Of a stretch of 42,261 nucleotides of DNA, positions 16,680-24,925 are shown piece after piece. A program made the position numbers and the translations under genes. Where the stretch lies: assembly GCF_007830115.1 (NCBI RefSeq), contig NZ_VLKP01000009.1, forward strand, positions 1 through 42,261, in the 5' to 3' direction. The DNA comes from Aerolutibacter ruishenii (GTDB lineage: Bacteria > Pseudomonadota > Gammaproteobacteria > Xanthomonadales > Xanthomonadaceae). How positions within the stretch are numbered: the first letter of the stretch is position 1; every line of letters starts with the position of its first letter. Below the pieces are notes generated by a model, which was not told the origin of the DNA, did no database searches, and saw only the letters and a program-made list of their open reading frames with translations.

Positions 16680-17900
16680 TTAGCGGATGTTGATCACGGT
16701 CTGCGTGATCTGGTCCTGGGTGGAGATCATCTGCGCGTTGGCCTGGAAGTTGCGCTGCGCGGTGATCATGTTGACCAGCTGCTCGGTCAGGTTGACGTTG
16801 GAGGCTTCCAGCGCGCCGCCCTGCACCAGGCCGAACTCGGAGGTGCCGGCCGGCCCGCGGCGCGGTTGCCCGGAGTCGAAGGTCTCGGCCCAGGTGTTGT
16901 CGCCCAGCGACTGCAGGCCCTGCGGGTTGTTGAAGGTAGTCAGCGCCACCTGGCCCAGCGGATTGGCCACGCCGTTGCTGTAGCGCGCCAGCACCACGCC
17001 TTCCCTCGACACCTCGATGCCGGTCAGGCGGCCGGTCGCATACCCGTCCTGGCTCAGCGAGAACACGCTGAAATCGTTGCCGTATTGCGTCGACTGGGCC
17101 ATGTCCAGCGTGATCGTCATCGGCGCGGCACCGTTGGTCGGGGTGAACGCCGGCATCGCGATCTGGCCGTTGGCCGGGACGAGCAACGCGCCCGTGTCCG
17201 AGTACTGCACCAGGTCGGGGCCGGCCGCGGCGCCGCCGTCCATCTGGGTGTACACCTGCCACTCATTCGGGTTCGCGGTCTTCACGTAGTAGATCGACTG
17301 CGTGTGGCTGGCGCCCAGCGAGTCGTACACGGTCAGCGAGGTGGTGTGGTTGTAGGTGTTGGGGTCGGTCGCATCGAATGGCGTCACCGACGGCACCGCC
17401 GCGTCGGCCGGCAGGTTGGTGCTCACCGTGGACAGCGTCGTGGCGTTGGGCGCGGAATCGCCCGTGGCCAGGCGCAGGTCGTCCATGCGGCCGGTGTCGA
17501 AGCCCGCACCATTGGGGTTGGGCATGAACACCTGCAGGCGATGGCCGGCCGGGTTGACCACGTAGCCGTCGCGGTCGGCACCGAAGTTGCCGGCGCGCGA
17601 GTAGGTCGTGGCGCCGCCGTTGGACAGGGTGAAGAAACCCTCGCCGGTCAGCGCCATGTCCAGCGCACGGCCGGTGACGTCGACGTTGCCCTGGTCGAAC
17701 TGCTGCGCGACCTGGGCCAGGCGTACGCCGGCGCCGATGGCGTTCTTCGACAGCCCGTAGGCCGAGGCGGGGAACACATCGCCGAATTCCGCGCGCGACT
17801 GCTTGAAGCCGGTGGTGTTGGCGTTGGCGATGTTGTTCGAGGTGACGTTGAGGTCAGAACTGGCGGCGTTCATGCCGCTGAGGGCGATACGGAAACTCAT
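16680..17900 (-). CDS. flgE: Flagellar hook protein FlgE
   Basis: 406 residues, typical. Starts MSFRIALSGMNAASSDLNVT, then SNNIANANTTGFKQSRAEFG, and the FlgE-type block GNVDVTGRALDMALTGEGFF. The tail reads GALEASNVNLTEQLVNMITA plus QRNFQANAQMISTQDQITQT. FlgE polymerises into the hook that links rod to filament, assembled under the FlgD cap made by the preceding gene, 52 nt upstream. Confidence 0.97.
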   Translation of the reverse strand: MSFRIALSGMNAASSDLNVTSNNIANANTTGFKQSRAEFGDVFPASAYGLSKNAIGAGVRLAQVAQQFDQGNVDVTGRALDMALTGEGFFTLSNGGATTYSRAGNFGADRDGYVVNPAGHRLQVFMPNPNGAGFDTGRMDDLRLATGDSAPNATTLSTVSTNLPADAAVPSVTPFDATDPNTYNHTTSLTVYDSLGASHTQSIYYVKTANPNEWQVYTQMDGGAAAGPDLVQYSDTGALLVPANGQIAMPAFTPTNGAAPMTITLDMAQSTQYGNDFSVFSLSQDGYATGRLTGIEVSREGVVLARYSNGVANPLGQVALTTFNNPQGLQSLGDNTWAETFDSGQPRRGPAGTSEFGLVQGGALEASNVNLTEQLVNMITAQRNFQANAQMISTQDQITQTVINIR

Positions 17901-17952
17901 GCGGGCTGCTCCTGGGTGGTGGCGTTGTCGCCGTCGTTGCGGGGCGTCCGGA

Positions 17953-18627
17953 TCAGCTGATCCGGCGGACCGAGCCGAGCGCGAAGCCGCCCAGTCCGGA
18001 GAGGTTGAGGGTCAGGCCGGTGGGCTCGATGGACACGCTGTCCACCCGCGCGACCATGCGCACCGGCAGCGTCGCGGCGTTGTCGCCGACGCCGCTGCCG
18101 GCCTTGATGGTGTAGGCACCGGCGGCCACCGGGCGCCCAGCGTCGTCGCGGCCGTCCCACTGCCACGCCACCGGGCCGGCGGCTGACGCCTGCACCGTGC
18201 GCCGCGCCACGCGCTGGCCATTGGCGTCGAGGATGTCGACCTGGACCGCGCCCGCACCTTCGGCGACGACTTCGCCGCGCAGCGTGCCCTCGCCGGAGAA
18301 CTGGAACGCATTGGCCTCCACCAGGGCCTCGCGGCCGACCAGGGAAGCCGCGCGCAGGGTCTGGTCGGACTCCATGACGCTGGCCACCGCGCCCATCGCC
18401 GAGTTCATCTGCTCGATGCCCTGCACCGTGGAAAACTGCGCCAACTGGGCCAGGAACTGCTGGCCATCCAGCGGCTTCAGCGGGTCCTGGTTCTTCATCT
18501 GCTCGCTCATCAGGCGAAGGAAGTCCGCTTGGCCGAGTCCGTTGGAGCGCGCCGTCGTGGCCGTGTTGCTGGACAGGCCGAGGGCGGCATACGGGTTGTC
18601 GTTGCTGGTGGGTGCGATGGCGCTCAT
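17953..18627 (-). CDS. flgD: Hook-cap scaffold protein FlgD
   Basis: 224 residues. The conserved N-terminal export/cap segment is FLRLMSEQMKNQDPLKPLDG plus QQFLAQLAQFSTVQGIEQMN. A beta-sandwich follows with the FlgD Ig-like/Tudor pattern (VAWQWDGRDDAGRPVAAGAY). FlgD caps the rod tip while hook subunits add, then is discarded. It lies 29 nt after flgC in the flgB operon. Confidence 0.95.
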   Translation of the reverse strand: MSAIAPTSNDNPYAALGLSSNTATTARSNGLGQADFLRLMSEQMKNQDPLKPLDGQQFLAQLAQFSTVQGIEQMNSAMGAVASVMESDQTLRAASLVGREALVEANAFQFSGEGTLRGEVVAEGAGAVQVDILDANGQRVARRTVQASAAGPVAWQWDGRDDAGRPVAAGAYTIKAGSGVGDNAATLPVRMVARVDSVSIEPTGLTLNLSGLGGFALGSVRRIS

Positions 18628-18656
18628 GGCGTCTTGGGCTCCAAGGGGGCGATCGG

Positions 18657-19064
18657 TCAGCGGCCCATGGCCAGCGTGGCCTGGGCGAGTTCGCGGGCGG
18701 TGTTGAAGACCTCGACATTGGCCTGGTAGCTGCGCGAGGCCGAGATCATGTCCACCATCTGTGCCACCGGGTCGACGTTGGGTGCGTACACGTAGCCCTT
18801 CTCGTCGGCCAGCGGGTGGCCCGGTTCATAGCGCTGCACCGGCGCGGCCGTGCTCTGCACCACCTCGGTGACGCGCACGCCCGACAACTCCGGCTGGCCG
18901 GCCACCTGCTCGGCGGCGAACACCGGCATGCGGGCGCGGAACGCGTCCTCGGGCTTGCCGGCCACCGAGTCGGCATTGGCCAGGTTGCTGGCGATGGTGC
19001 TCAGGCGCACCGATTGCGCATTCATCGCCGAGCCGGCGACGTCGAAAATCGGAAGGTTGCTCAT
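18657..19064 (-). CDS. flgC: Proximal rod protein FlgC
   Basis: 135 residues, normal. Motifs: MSNLPIFDVAGSAMNAQSVR with LSTIASNLANADSVAGKPED, PGHPLADEKGYVYAPNVDPV and the C-terminal MVDMISASRSYQANVEVFNT. FlgC is one of three proximal rod subunits. It is 19 nt after flgB. Confidence 0.97.
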   Translation of the reverse strand: MSNLPIFDVAGSAMNAQSVRLSTIASNLANADSVAGKPEDAFRARMPVFAAEQVAGQPELSGVRVTEVVQSTAAPVQRYEPGHPLADEKGYVYAPNVDPVAQMVDMISASRSYQANVEVFNTARELAQATLAMGR

Positions 19065-19083
19065 GGCTTTGGGTCCCCTGGCC

Positions 19084-19449
19084 TTACTGGCCGGTGATGG
19101 CGGTCAGCATCGAGCGCACCTTCGACTCGACGAACGACAGCGAGGCGCGGTATTCCAGGGCGGCCTGGCCGAAGGCGGCCTTCTCCCGGTCGCCGTCCAC
19201 GGTATTGCCGTCCAGACTGGGCTGGCTGGAGGCGCGCTCGTATTGGGCCAGGCTCCCCGCCTGGGCGATGCGGTCGCCCGGGCCGGCCTGCATCGCGGCC
19301 TGCAGGGCGCGGTTGAAGTCCAGGTCCTGTGCCTTGTACTGGGGGGTGTCGGCATTGGCCAGGTTGGCCGACAGCAGCTGCAGCCGCTGCTCGCGCAGGG
19401 CGAGGGCGGTGCCGTGGATACCCAGGAAACTCGAAGTTGGCTCGGCCAT
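19084..19449 (-). CDS. flgB: Proximal rod protein FlgB
   Basis: 121 residues, slightly shorter than enteric FlgB. The motif LGIHGTALALREQRLQLLSA then NLANADTPQYKAQDLDFNRA is diagnostic. The tail has the family's conserved helix (LEYRASLSFVESKVRSMLTA). First gene of an eleven-gene operon (flgBCDEFGHIJKL). A GGAGG ribosome site sits 7 nt before the ATG and a consensus sigma-54 promoter about 30 nt before it. Confidence 0.95.
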   Translation of the reverse strand: MAEPTSSFLGIHGTALALREQRLQLLSANLANADTPQYKAQDLDFNRALQAAMQAGPGDRIAQAGSLAQYERASSQPSLDGNTVDGDREKAAFGQAALEYRASLSFVESKVRSMLTAITGQ

Positions 19450-19480
19450 GGCTGGCCTCCGTCAGGGATTCGACGAAGGT

Positions 19481-19500
19481 CAAGCAAGCGGCGTGCCACG
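19481..19500 (-). promoter_or_regulatory. Sigma-54 promoter of the flgB-flgL operon
   Basis: Minus strand reads TGGCACG-N4-TTGCTTG, with GG and GC 10 bases apart, identical in its defined bases to the fliE promoter. Confidence 0.88.
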
Positions 19501-19526
19501 GCCGCTGCGGCGGTCGGCCCGGCCGG

Positions 19527-20456
19527 TCAGGCCATCGACATCAACCGGTGCTGGACCCTCGCCGAAAGCTCCTGTTCGGAGTACTTGGGCACAAAGTCGT
19601 CGGCCCCCACCCGCTCGACCATGGCGTGGTTGAACACGCCCGACAGGGAGGTGTGCAGCAGCACGTACAGGTCGCGCAGCACCGGGTGGCGTCGGATTTC
19701 CGTCGTCAGGGTGTACCCGTCCATGGCCGGCATCTCGATATCGGAGATGACCATCGCGTAGCGCTCGGCCGGGGATCGGCCCGCGTCGACCATCTGCAGC
19801 AGGTGGTCCAGCGCCTGGCGGCCGTCGGACAGCAGGTTGGCGGCCAGTCCCATCTGCTCCAGCACCATCCGGATCTGGTTGCGCGCCACCCGCGAATCGT
19901 CCACCACCAGCACCTCGCGCGGACCGTCGGGGGTGGTGGCCGGCAACGGCGCCACTTCCAGCGCATCGCTGGCCCGTGGAATCGCCTCGGCCAGCACGCT
20001 CTCCACGTCCACCATCTGGATCAGCTCGCCGTTGTAGCGGGTCACGCCCGTCAGCGAGCGGCAATCCCCGCCGAAATCCGGCGGCGGCAGCACGTCCTCC
20101 ACCGCGACGTTGACGATGCGCTCCACCCCCGACACCAGGAACCCCTGCACCGAGCGGTTGAACTCGGCCACCACCAGGTACATCGGCTCCGGCGCGTCGG
20201 CCGGCGTGCCGTGGCCGATGGCGCGCGCCAGGTCCAGCACCGGCACCGTCCGCCCGCGTATGTCGGCCGCACCGGCGAAGGCCGACGGCAACTGCGGCAG
20301 CGTGAACAGGGGCGGCCGGGCGATCACCTCCTGCACCTTGAAGACGTTGACGCCAAAAAGCTGACGCGTTCCCAGCCGGAAGAGCAGCAGTGCCAGCCGG
20401 TTGTGGCCGGCGAGGCGGGTTCGTTGGTCGATGCGGTCCAGCAGGTCACGGCTCAT
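19527..20456 (-). CDS. cheV: Chemotaxis coupling protein CheV
   Basis: 309 residues. The CheW-like domain (residues 20-165: RLGTRQLFGVNVFKVQEVIA, RGRTVPVLDLARAI) couples receptors to CheA. The receiver domain (residues 180-305) has VLVVDDSRVARNQI, phosphorylation Asp in MVISDIEMPAMDG, switch Thr in LLHTSLSG and Lys in DDFVPKYSE. CheV proteins adapt chemoreceptor arrays by phosphorylation. It is divergent from flgA and upstream of flgB. A FliA promoter ends only about 8 bases before the ATG, with no ribosome site, so the mRNA may be nearly leaderless. Confidence 0.95.
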   Translation of the reverse strand: MSRDLLDRIDQRTRLAGHNRLALLLFRLGTRQLFGVNVFKVQEVIARPPLFTLPQLPSAFAGAADIRGRTVPVLDLARAIGHGTPADAPEPMYLVVAEFNRSVQGFLVSGVERIVNVAVEDVLPPPDFGGDCRSLTGVTRYNGELIQMVDVESVLAEAIPRASDALEVAPLPATTPDGPREVLVVDDSRVARNQIRMVLEQMGLAANLLSDGRQALDHLLQMVDAGRSPAERYAMVISDIEMPAMDGYTLTTEIRRHPVLRDLYVLLHTSLSGVFNHAMVERVGADDFVPKYSEQELSARVQHRLMSMA

Positions 20457-20463
20457 GGCCGGA

Positions 20464-20490
20464 TTGACGGCGCCCGCGGCGCAATCTTGA
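20464..20490 (-). promoter_or_regulatory. Sigma-28 (FliA) promoter of cheV
   Basis: Minus strand reads TCAAGATT-N11-GCCGTCAA, a 6/8 plus 6/8 match with exact spacing. The -10 half ends at 20464 and the ATG is at 20456, so the start of transcription would be at or just before the start codon. Confidence 0.6.
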
Positions 20491-20499
20491 GTCCGGGCC

Positions 20500-20518
20500 G
20501 CGGCACGTCCCTTGCTTT
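20500..20518 (+). promoter_or_regulatory. Sigma-54 promoter of flgA
   Basis: Reads CGGCACG-N4-TTGCTTT, with GG at 20502 and GC at 20514 exactly 10 bases apart. It matches the -24/-12 consensus apart from the first T. Transcription would start near 20527, about 33 nt before the GTG start chosen for flgA. Confidence 0.82.
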
Positions 20519-20559
20519 ATCCGGGGAACCGGCCCCGTGGCCGACCCCTTGAGGTATGC

Positions 20560-21210
20560 GTGCGAGGTCTGCTGTTGCTCCTGTGGCTGTGGAGTGCCGC
20601 CACCGTGATGGCGGGGGCTTGGGAGCCGCACGCCCGCATCCGCGACGTGGCCGTGGCGGCGGTGGGCGGGCGCGTGCCACCGGAGGACGTCCTGGTCGAC
20701 CCCGCGCTGCGCGTAGTGCCCTGTGTCCGGCCATTGGCCGCCGCCGTTGCAGGCCCGCGCTCGGTCGAAGTCCGCTGCCCCGACAGCCCCGGCTGGCGGG
20801 TCTTCGTTCCCCTGCGGCTGCGGGAGGAGTCCAGTGTGGTCGTGCTCGCGCGTTCCGTCCGGGCCGGTACACCGCTGCGCGCGGAGGACCTGGCCGTGCA
20901 GGCCCGCGACGTGGCCGCCGTCGCCGGCACGCCTTTCGCGGAGCCGGCGCCGCTGGTCGGACGCGTCCCGCGCCGCGGCTTGCCCGCCGGCGCCGTGCTC
21001 ACCGAGCAGGCGTTGGCCAACGAAATTCTGCTGCGGCGCGGCGACCCGGTGGTCCTGGTGTCGCGATTGGGCGGCATTGAAGTGCGGGCGGAGGGCCGTG
21101 CCATGGGCAACGCCACCGCAGGGGGTACGGTTTCGGTGGAGAATCTGGCCAGCCGCCGCATCGTCCGGGGCCGCGCCACCGCCAAGGGCGAGGTGGATGT
21201 CCTGTACTGA
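20560..21210 (+). CDS. flgA: P-ring assembly chaperone FlgA
   Basis: 216 residues from the GTG at 20560, chosen because a GAGGT ribosome site precedes it and a signal peptide begins there (VRGLLLLLWLWSAATVMAGA). An earlier TTG lies inside the sigma-54 promoter and cannot be used. The mature part has a low-similarity N-terminal half and the SAF domain (residues 95-155: VVLARSVRAGTPLRAEDLAV, VGRVPRRGLPAGAVLTEQAL). It ends with the typical IVRGRATAKGEVDVLY. FlgA is a periplasmic chaperone for FlgI. Divergent from cheV. Confidence 0.92.
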   Translation: MRGLLLLLWLWSAATVMAGAWEPHARIRDVAVAAVGGRVPPEDVLVDPALRVVPCVRPLAAAVAGPRSVEVRCPDSPGWRVFVPLRLREESSVVVLARSVRAGTPLRAEDLAVQARDVAAVAGTPFAEPAPLVGRVPRRGLPAGAVLTEQALANEILLRRGDPVVLVSRLGGIEVRAEGRAMGNATAGGTVSVENLASRRIVRGRATAKGEVDVLY

Positions 21211-21239
21211 ATGCCGGCCGACCGTGCCCAATCGGGGAT

Positions 21240-21266
21240 TAAAGTTCCCAAATGGGCGGCCGTTAG
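21240..21266 (+). promoter_or_regulatory. Sigma-28 (FliA) promoter of flgM
   Basis: Reads TAAAGTTC-N11-GCCGTTAG: seven of eight -35 bases and six of eight -10 bases match, at exact spacing. It lies between flgA and flgM, giving flgM both read-through from the sigma-54 promoter and late expression, as in other bacteria. Confidence 0.88.
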
Positions 21267-21300
21267 GGTGCTCGAGCCCAGAAAACAGGACGACAGTCAC

Positions 21301-21615
21301 ATGACCTCCAGGATCGATGCCACCCCGGTGCCAGCCGCACGGCCGGTAGAGACGGCCCAGGGCAGCACCGTGTCCCGCGCCGGCAACGAGCGTGGCGCCC
21401 CCGTCGTGGCTGCCGCCCCGTCCGAAAGCCTGCGCCTTACCGGTGAGGCCGAAGGCCTGATGGCCCTGGAACGCAAACTGGGCAATGCCCCGGCGGGACT
21501 GGACCTGGCCAAGGTCGAGTCCGTGCGCGCCGCCATCGCCAACGGCAGCTACCGCGTGGATCCGCAGGCCATCGCCGAGCGCATGCTCGACCTCGACGCG
21601 GCACTGGGTGGCTGA
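21301..21615 (+). CDS. flgM: Anti-sigma-28 factor FlgM
   Basis: 104 residues from the ATG at 21301, with an AGGA site 10 nt upstream. The disordered N-terminal half precedes the sigma-binding helices: LMALERKLGNAPAGLDLAKV, ESVRAAIANGSYRVDPQAIA and ERMLDLDAAL. FlgM holds FliA inactive until the hook is finished and FlgM is exported. With fliF broken, export would fail and FlgM should keep the FliA promoters in this window low. Its stop overlaps the flgN start by 1 nt (TGATG). Confidence 0.92.
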   Translation: MTSRIDATPVPAARPVETAQGSTVSRAGNERGAPVVAAAPSESLRLTGEAEGLMALERKLGNAPAGLDLAKVESVRAAIANGSYRVDPQAIAERMLDLDAALGG

Positions 21616-21953
21616 TGGGTACGGCCGTGCATCCGCTGGACGCACTCGAGCAGGCGCTGCATGCCGAGCGCCAGGCGTTGCTGGACCGGGATGCCGAACG
21701 CCTGCTCGATTCGACCCAGGCCAAGTTGCGCGCGTTGCGCTCGATCGAAGCGCTGGCCCTGGATGACGATGCCCCGGCACGCGTCACCGCGCTGAGCGAG
21801 CTCAACCAGGCCAACGCGGCGCTGTTGTCCCGGCGCCGTCGCGAGCTCAACTGGGCCCTGCGCCACCTCGGCATGGCCGAGGGCGGTAACGTGTACGATG
21901 CAGCGGGAAGGGTGGGCATGCGCCCCCAGCTGCGTAGTCTCGGTACCGGATGA
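21615..21953 (+). CDS. flgN: FlgN-like export chaperone
   Basis: 112 residues, all-helical: LDALEQALHAERQALLDRDA, ERLLDSTQAKLRALRSIEAL and the RRRRELNWALRHLGMAEGG tail. Size, helix pattern and position after flgM fit FlgN, the cytoplasmic chaperone for FlgK and FlgL. Family conservation is low, so the call rests partly on context. Both ends are coupled: 1-nt overlap with flgM, 4-nt ATGA overlap with the kinase downstream. Confidence 0.8.
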   Translation: MGTAVHPLDALEQALHAERQALLDRDAERLLDSTQAKLRALRSIEALALDDDAPARVTALSELNQANAALLSRRRRELNWALRHLGMAEGGNVYDAAGRVGMRPQLRSLGTG

Positions 21954-23161
21954 ATGAACCACCCCTGCCTGCCATGATCTCCCCGGGCGTCGAGCCCGCC
22001 TGGATCCTGTCCCAGATAGACCGTGCCGCCGTACTGCTCGATGATCGCGGTGCGGTCATCCATGCCAACCCGGCCGCCTACCAGCTGCGGATGCGGCTTC
22101 CTGTGCAGGGCAAGGACGGATTCGCCGTGCTGCTGTCCAACCTGCCCACCACCGCCTGGGACACCGCCCGCCAGGACCAGCGCTGGAGCGGTTTCGTGCG
22201 CATCGATGCCGCGGACGTGACCCTGGCGGCCACCCTGTTGCGCCAGCCCAGGCCCATGGATGGCGTCTACCTCGCCACCTTCCACGATGCCGCCGGCAAT
22301 GACGGCGCACGCGCGCACGCGGGCGAGCCGCCCCTGGCGCTTTCGCGCGAGCAGCTCCAGCAATCGGAAAAGATGGCCTCCATCGGCCAGCTGGCCGCTG
22401 GCGTGGCGCACGAGATCAACAACCCCATCGGCTACGTCCACTCCAACCTCGGCACCCTGCAGGGGTACGTCGAAGGCCTGCTGAACATGCTCGATGCCCA
22501 CGAGCGCGCGCTTGCGGCCGGCGACCTCATCGCCGCGCGCGCCGGCATCCTCGCCTTGCGCGAGCGGCTGGACATCGACTTCATCATCAACGACGTGCCC
22601 AAGCTGCTCGCCGAATCGCGCGAGGGCATCGAACGCGTCTGCAAGATCGTGCAGGACCTCAAGGAGTTCTCGCACGCCGGCCACAACGAGCCCATGCGCC
22701 TGGCCGACCTGCACCGCGGCCTGGAATCGACCCTCAACATCGTCTGGAACGAGTTCAAGTACAAGGTGCGGCTGGAAAAACACTACGGCGAATTGCCGCT
22801 GGCGGAATGCCGCATCTCCGAGATCAACCAGGTGCTGCTCAACCTGCTGCTCAATGCCGGACAGGCCATCGAGGAAAGCGGCACCATCACCATCGCCACC
22901 GGCAGCGAGGGCGAAGAGGCGTGGATCAGCATCGCCGACACCGGCTACGGGATTCCGCAGGACGCGCTGACGCGCATCTTCGACCCGTTCTACACCACCA
23001 AGCCGATCGGCCGCGGTACCGGCATCGGGCTGGCGGTCGCCTACGGCATCATGGCCCGCCACCACGGCCGCATTGAAGTGCGCAGCCGCGTCGGCGCGGG
23101 CAGCATGTTCCGCGTCGTGTTGCCGCTGCGCCAGCCCGAGGCCGTGCCGGTCGAGGCCTGA
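21950..23161 (+). CDS. PAS-domain sensor histidine kinase in the flgM operon
   Basis: 403 residues, no transmembrane segment. An N-terminal PAS-like domain (residues 18-105: AAVLLDDRGAVIHANPAAYQ) is followed by the H-box with phospho-His154 (MASIGQLAAGVAHEINNPIG) and an HATPase domain: N-box INQVLLNLLLNAGQAIE, G1 ISIADTGYGIP, F-box IFDPFYTTK, G2 GTGIGLAVAYGIM. No receiver. A roughly 60-residue helical insertion (residues 165-225) extends the dimerisation region. The start overlaps flgN by 4 nt, so it should share the FliA/flagellar expression of flgM. The convergent gene, 9 nt away, encodes a receiver-bearing protein that may be its partner; that pairing is inference. Confidence 0.88.
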   Translation: MNEPPLPAMISPGVEPAWILSQIDRAAVLLDDRGAVIHANPAAYQLRMRLPVQGKDGFAVLLSNLPTTAWDTARQDQRWSGFVRIDAADVTLAATLLRQPRPMDGVYLATFHDAAGNDGARAHAGEPPLALSREQLQQSEKMASIGQLAAGVAHEINNPIGYVHSNLGTLQGYVEGLLNMLDAHERALAAGDLIAARAGILALRERLDIDFIINDVPKLLAESREGIERVCKIVQDLKEFSHAGHNEPMRLADLHRGLESTLNIVWNEFKYKVRLEKHYGELPLAECRISEINQVLLNLLLNAGQAIEESGTITIATGSEGEEAWISIADTGYGIPQDALTRIFDPFYTTKPIGRGTGIGLAVAYGIMARHHGRIEVRSRVGAGSMFRVVLPLRQPEAVPVEA

Positions 23162-23170
23162 CCCGCGTAC

Positions 23171-24913
23171 TCAGGCGGGTTCGGTGCCGCGTGCGCTGTG
23201 GTTGCGCTCGTAGTCGGCGAAGGCGTCCTTGATGTGCCCGCGCAGTTCGTCGTCGTTCCACGGCTTGACCAGGAAGCGGTAGATCGCGCCGCGGTTGATC
23301 GCCTCGGTGATCGTCGCCAGGTCGGTGTAGCCCGACAGCACCAGGCGCACCGTGTCCGGGTACAGGTCGCGCACCCGCGACAGGAATTCGGTGCCCGGCA
23401 TGTCGGCCATGCGCTGGTCCGACACGATCACCTGCGGGCGGTGGCTGGCCAGCAGGTCGAACGCCTCGCGCACGCTGTTGGCGGTCAGGATGCGGTAGCC
23501 GTCGCGCCGGAACAGGCGTGCCAGCGAACGCAGCACGTTCTCCTCGTCGTCCAGCAGCAGCAGCGTGCGTTCCGACTGCGGCGTGGCAAAGACGTCCTGC
23601 AGCAGGAACCGGTTGCGGATCAGTTCGTCCAGCGCCTCCGCCGGTTGCGGCGGGCTGAGCACATAGCCCTGCAGCAGGTCGCATTGGCTGCTGCGCAGGA
23701 ACGCCAGCTCGGCTTCGCTGCCCACGCCCTTGGCGATCACCTTCATGCCCAGCTGGTGGCCCAACGCGATGATGCCGCGCACGATCGCCGCGCTGCGGGG
23801 GTTGCTGGCCACGCTGTGGATGAAGCTGCGGTCGATCTTGATATGGTCGATGGGATAGTGCGACAGCGCGTTGAGCCCCACGCCGCTGATGCCGAAGTCC
23901 TGGATGGTGAGGGTGATGCCAAGCTTGTGCAGGCCCTCCAGCGACTGCAGTACCCGCCGCGCATCCAGGGTCAGCGCGTTCTCGCTGATCTCGAGTTCCA
24001 GCCGATCCCCGCCCAGGTCGTGCTGGTGCAGCAACTCGCCGATCCGGTCGACGCAGTCGGCCTGCTGCAGCAGCCCGTCGGGCACATGCACGGCGAGGTC
24101 CAGGTATTCCAGCCCGCGTTCACGCCAGCTGGCGATCTGCCGCACCGCCTCGCGCACCACCCACCAGCCCAGATGCGCGGTGAGGCCCACGCGTTCCACC
24201 GTGTCCAGGAATGCGTGCGGCTGCAGCACGCCGTGTGTCGCGCTGTGCCAGCGCAGCAGCGCGCTGAAACCGGAAATGCTGCCATCGCTGGCGGCGACCC
24301 TGGGCTGGTAGTAGAGCTTGAACTCGCCGTTGTCCAGCGCCTCGACGATGCGGTTGGCATCGGCGTCGGCCGGCCGCTCCATCGGGACCTGCCTGGCATA
24401 CATGCCGATGCCGGCGAGCCCGGATTGCTTGGTCTGGCGTCGCGCCTGGTCCGCGCGCGCCAGCAGGCTCGCGGCGTCGCCCGCGTGGTCGGGATAGATC
24501 GCGATGCCCGTGAACAGCCGGACCGGGAACGTGTAGGGCGGTAGCGACAGCGGCGCATTGAACGCCTCGTGCAGCCGCTCGGCCAGGCCTGCACCGTCCA
24601 GTTCCCCCGGCAGGTAACCGATGCCGGCCAGGAACTCATCGCTGGACAGGCGCCACAGCCAGCTTTCCGACGGCATCGCGGCGCGCAGCCGCTGCGCGAT
24701 CGCGGCCAGCGCCTGGTCGCCCACGTCCTCGCCCATGTTCACGTTGATCAGCCGGAACATGTCCACGTCGATGTGCAGCAGCGCGATGCGGCGTCCGGTG
24801 GCACCCGCCGCCGCAATGGCCGCCGTGAGGCTGGGGCCGTTGGCGCCCAGCCGGAACAGGCCGGTCACCGGGTCGACCGGGGTTCCACTGCTGTAGCCGT
24901 ACCCGTGTGGCAC
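23171..24913 (-). CDS. Degenerate GGDEF-EAL protein with C-terminal receiver
   Basis: 580 residues: GGDEF-like (10-170), EAL-like (185-430), receiver (448-565). The cyclase signature is SSDEF (90-94) instead of GGDEF. In the EAL domain the catalytic EAL is SAL (217-219), the metal-binding Asn of the NLS motif is His276, the first Asp of DDFGTG is Gln338, and AEGVE reads AKGVG (394-398); only E308, D339, K359 and Q415 remain. Neither synthesis nor hydrolysis of c-di-GMP is expected. The receiver is intact: DDEE at 455-458, phospho-Asp499 in VSDQRM, Ser527, Lys550. It may be a phosphorylation-controlled scaffold. It starts 12 nt after the M28 peptidase gene. Confidence 0.9.
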   Translation of the reverse strand: MPHGYGYSSGTPVDPVTGLFRLGANGPSLTAAIAAAGATGRRIALLHIDVDMFRLINVNMGEDVGDQALAAIAQRLRAAMPSESWLWRLSSDEFLAGIGYLPGELDGAGLAERLHEAFNAPLSLPPYTFPVRLFTGIAIYPDHAGDAASLLARADQARRQTKQSGLAGIGMYARQVPMERPADADANRIVEALDNGEFKLYYQPRVAASDGSISGFSALLRWHSATHGVLQPHAFLDTVERVGLTAHLGWWVVREAVRQIASWRERGLEYLDLAVHVPDGLLQQADCVDRIGELLHQHDLGGDRLELEISENALTLDARRVLQSLEGLHKLGITLTIQDFGISGVGLNALSHYPIDHIKIDRSFIHSVASNPRSAAIVRGIIALGHQLGMKVIAKGVGSEAELAFLRSSQCDLLQGYVLSPPQPAEALDELIRNRFLLQDVFATPQSERTLLLLDDEENVLRSLARLFRRDGYRILTANSVREAFDLLASHRPQVIVSDQRMADMPGTEFLSRVRDLYPDTVRLVLSGYTDLATITEAINRGAIYRFLVKPWNDDELRGHIKDAFADYERNHSARGTEPA

Positions 24914-24925
24914 CGTTGCCCCTGC

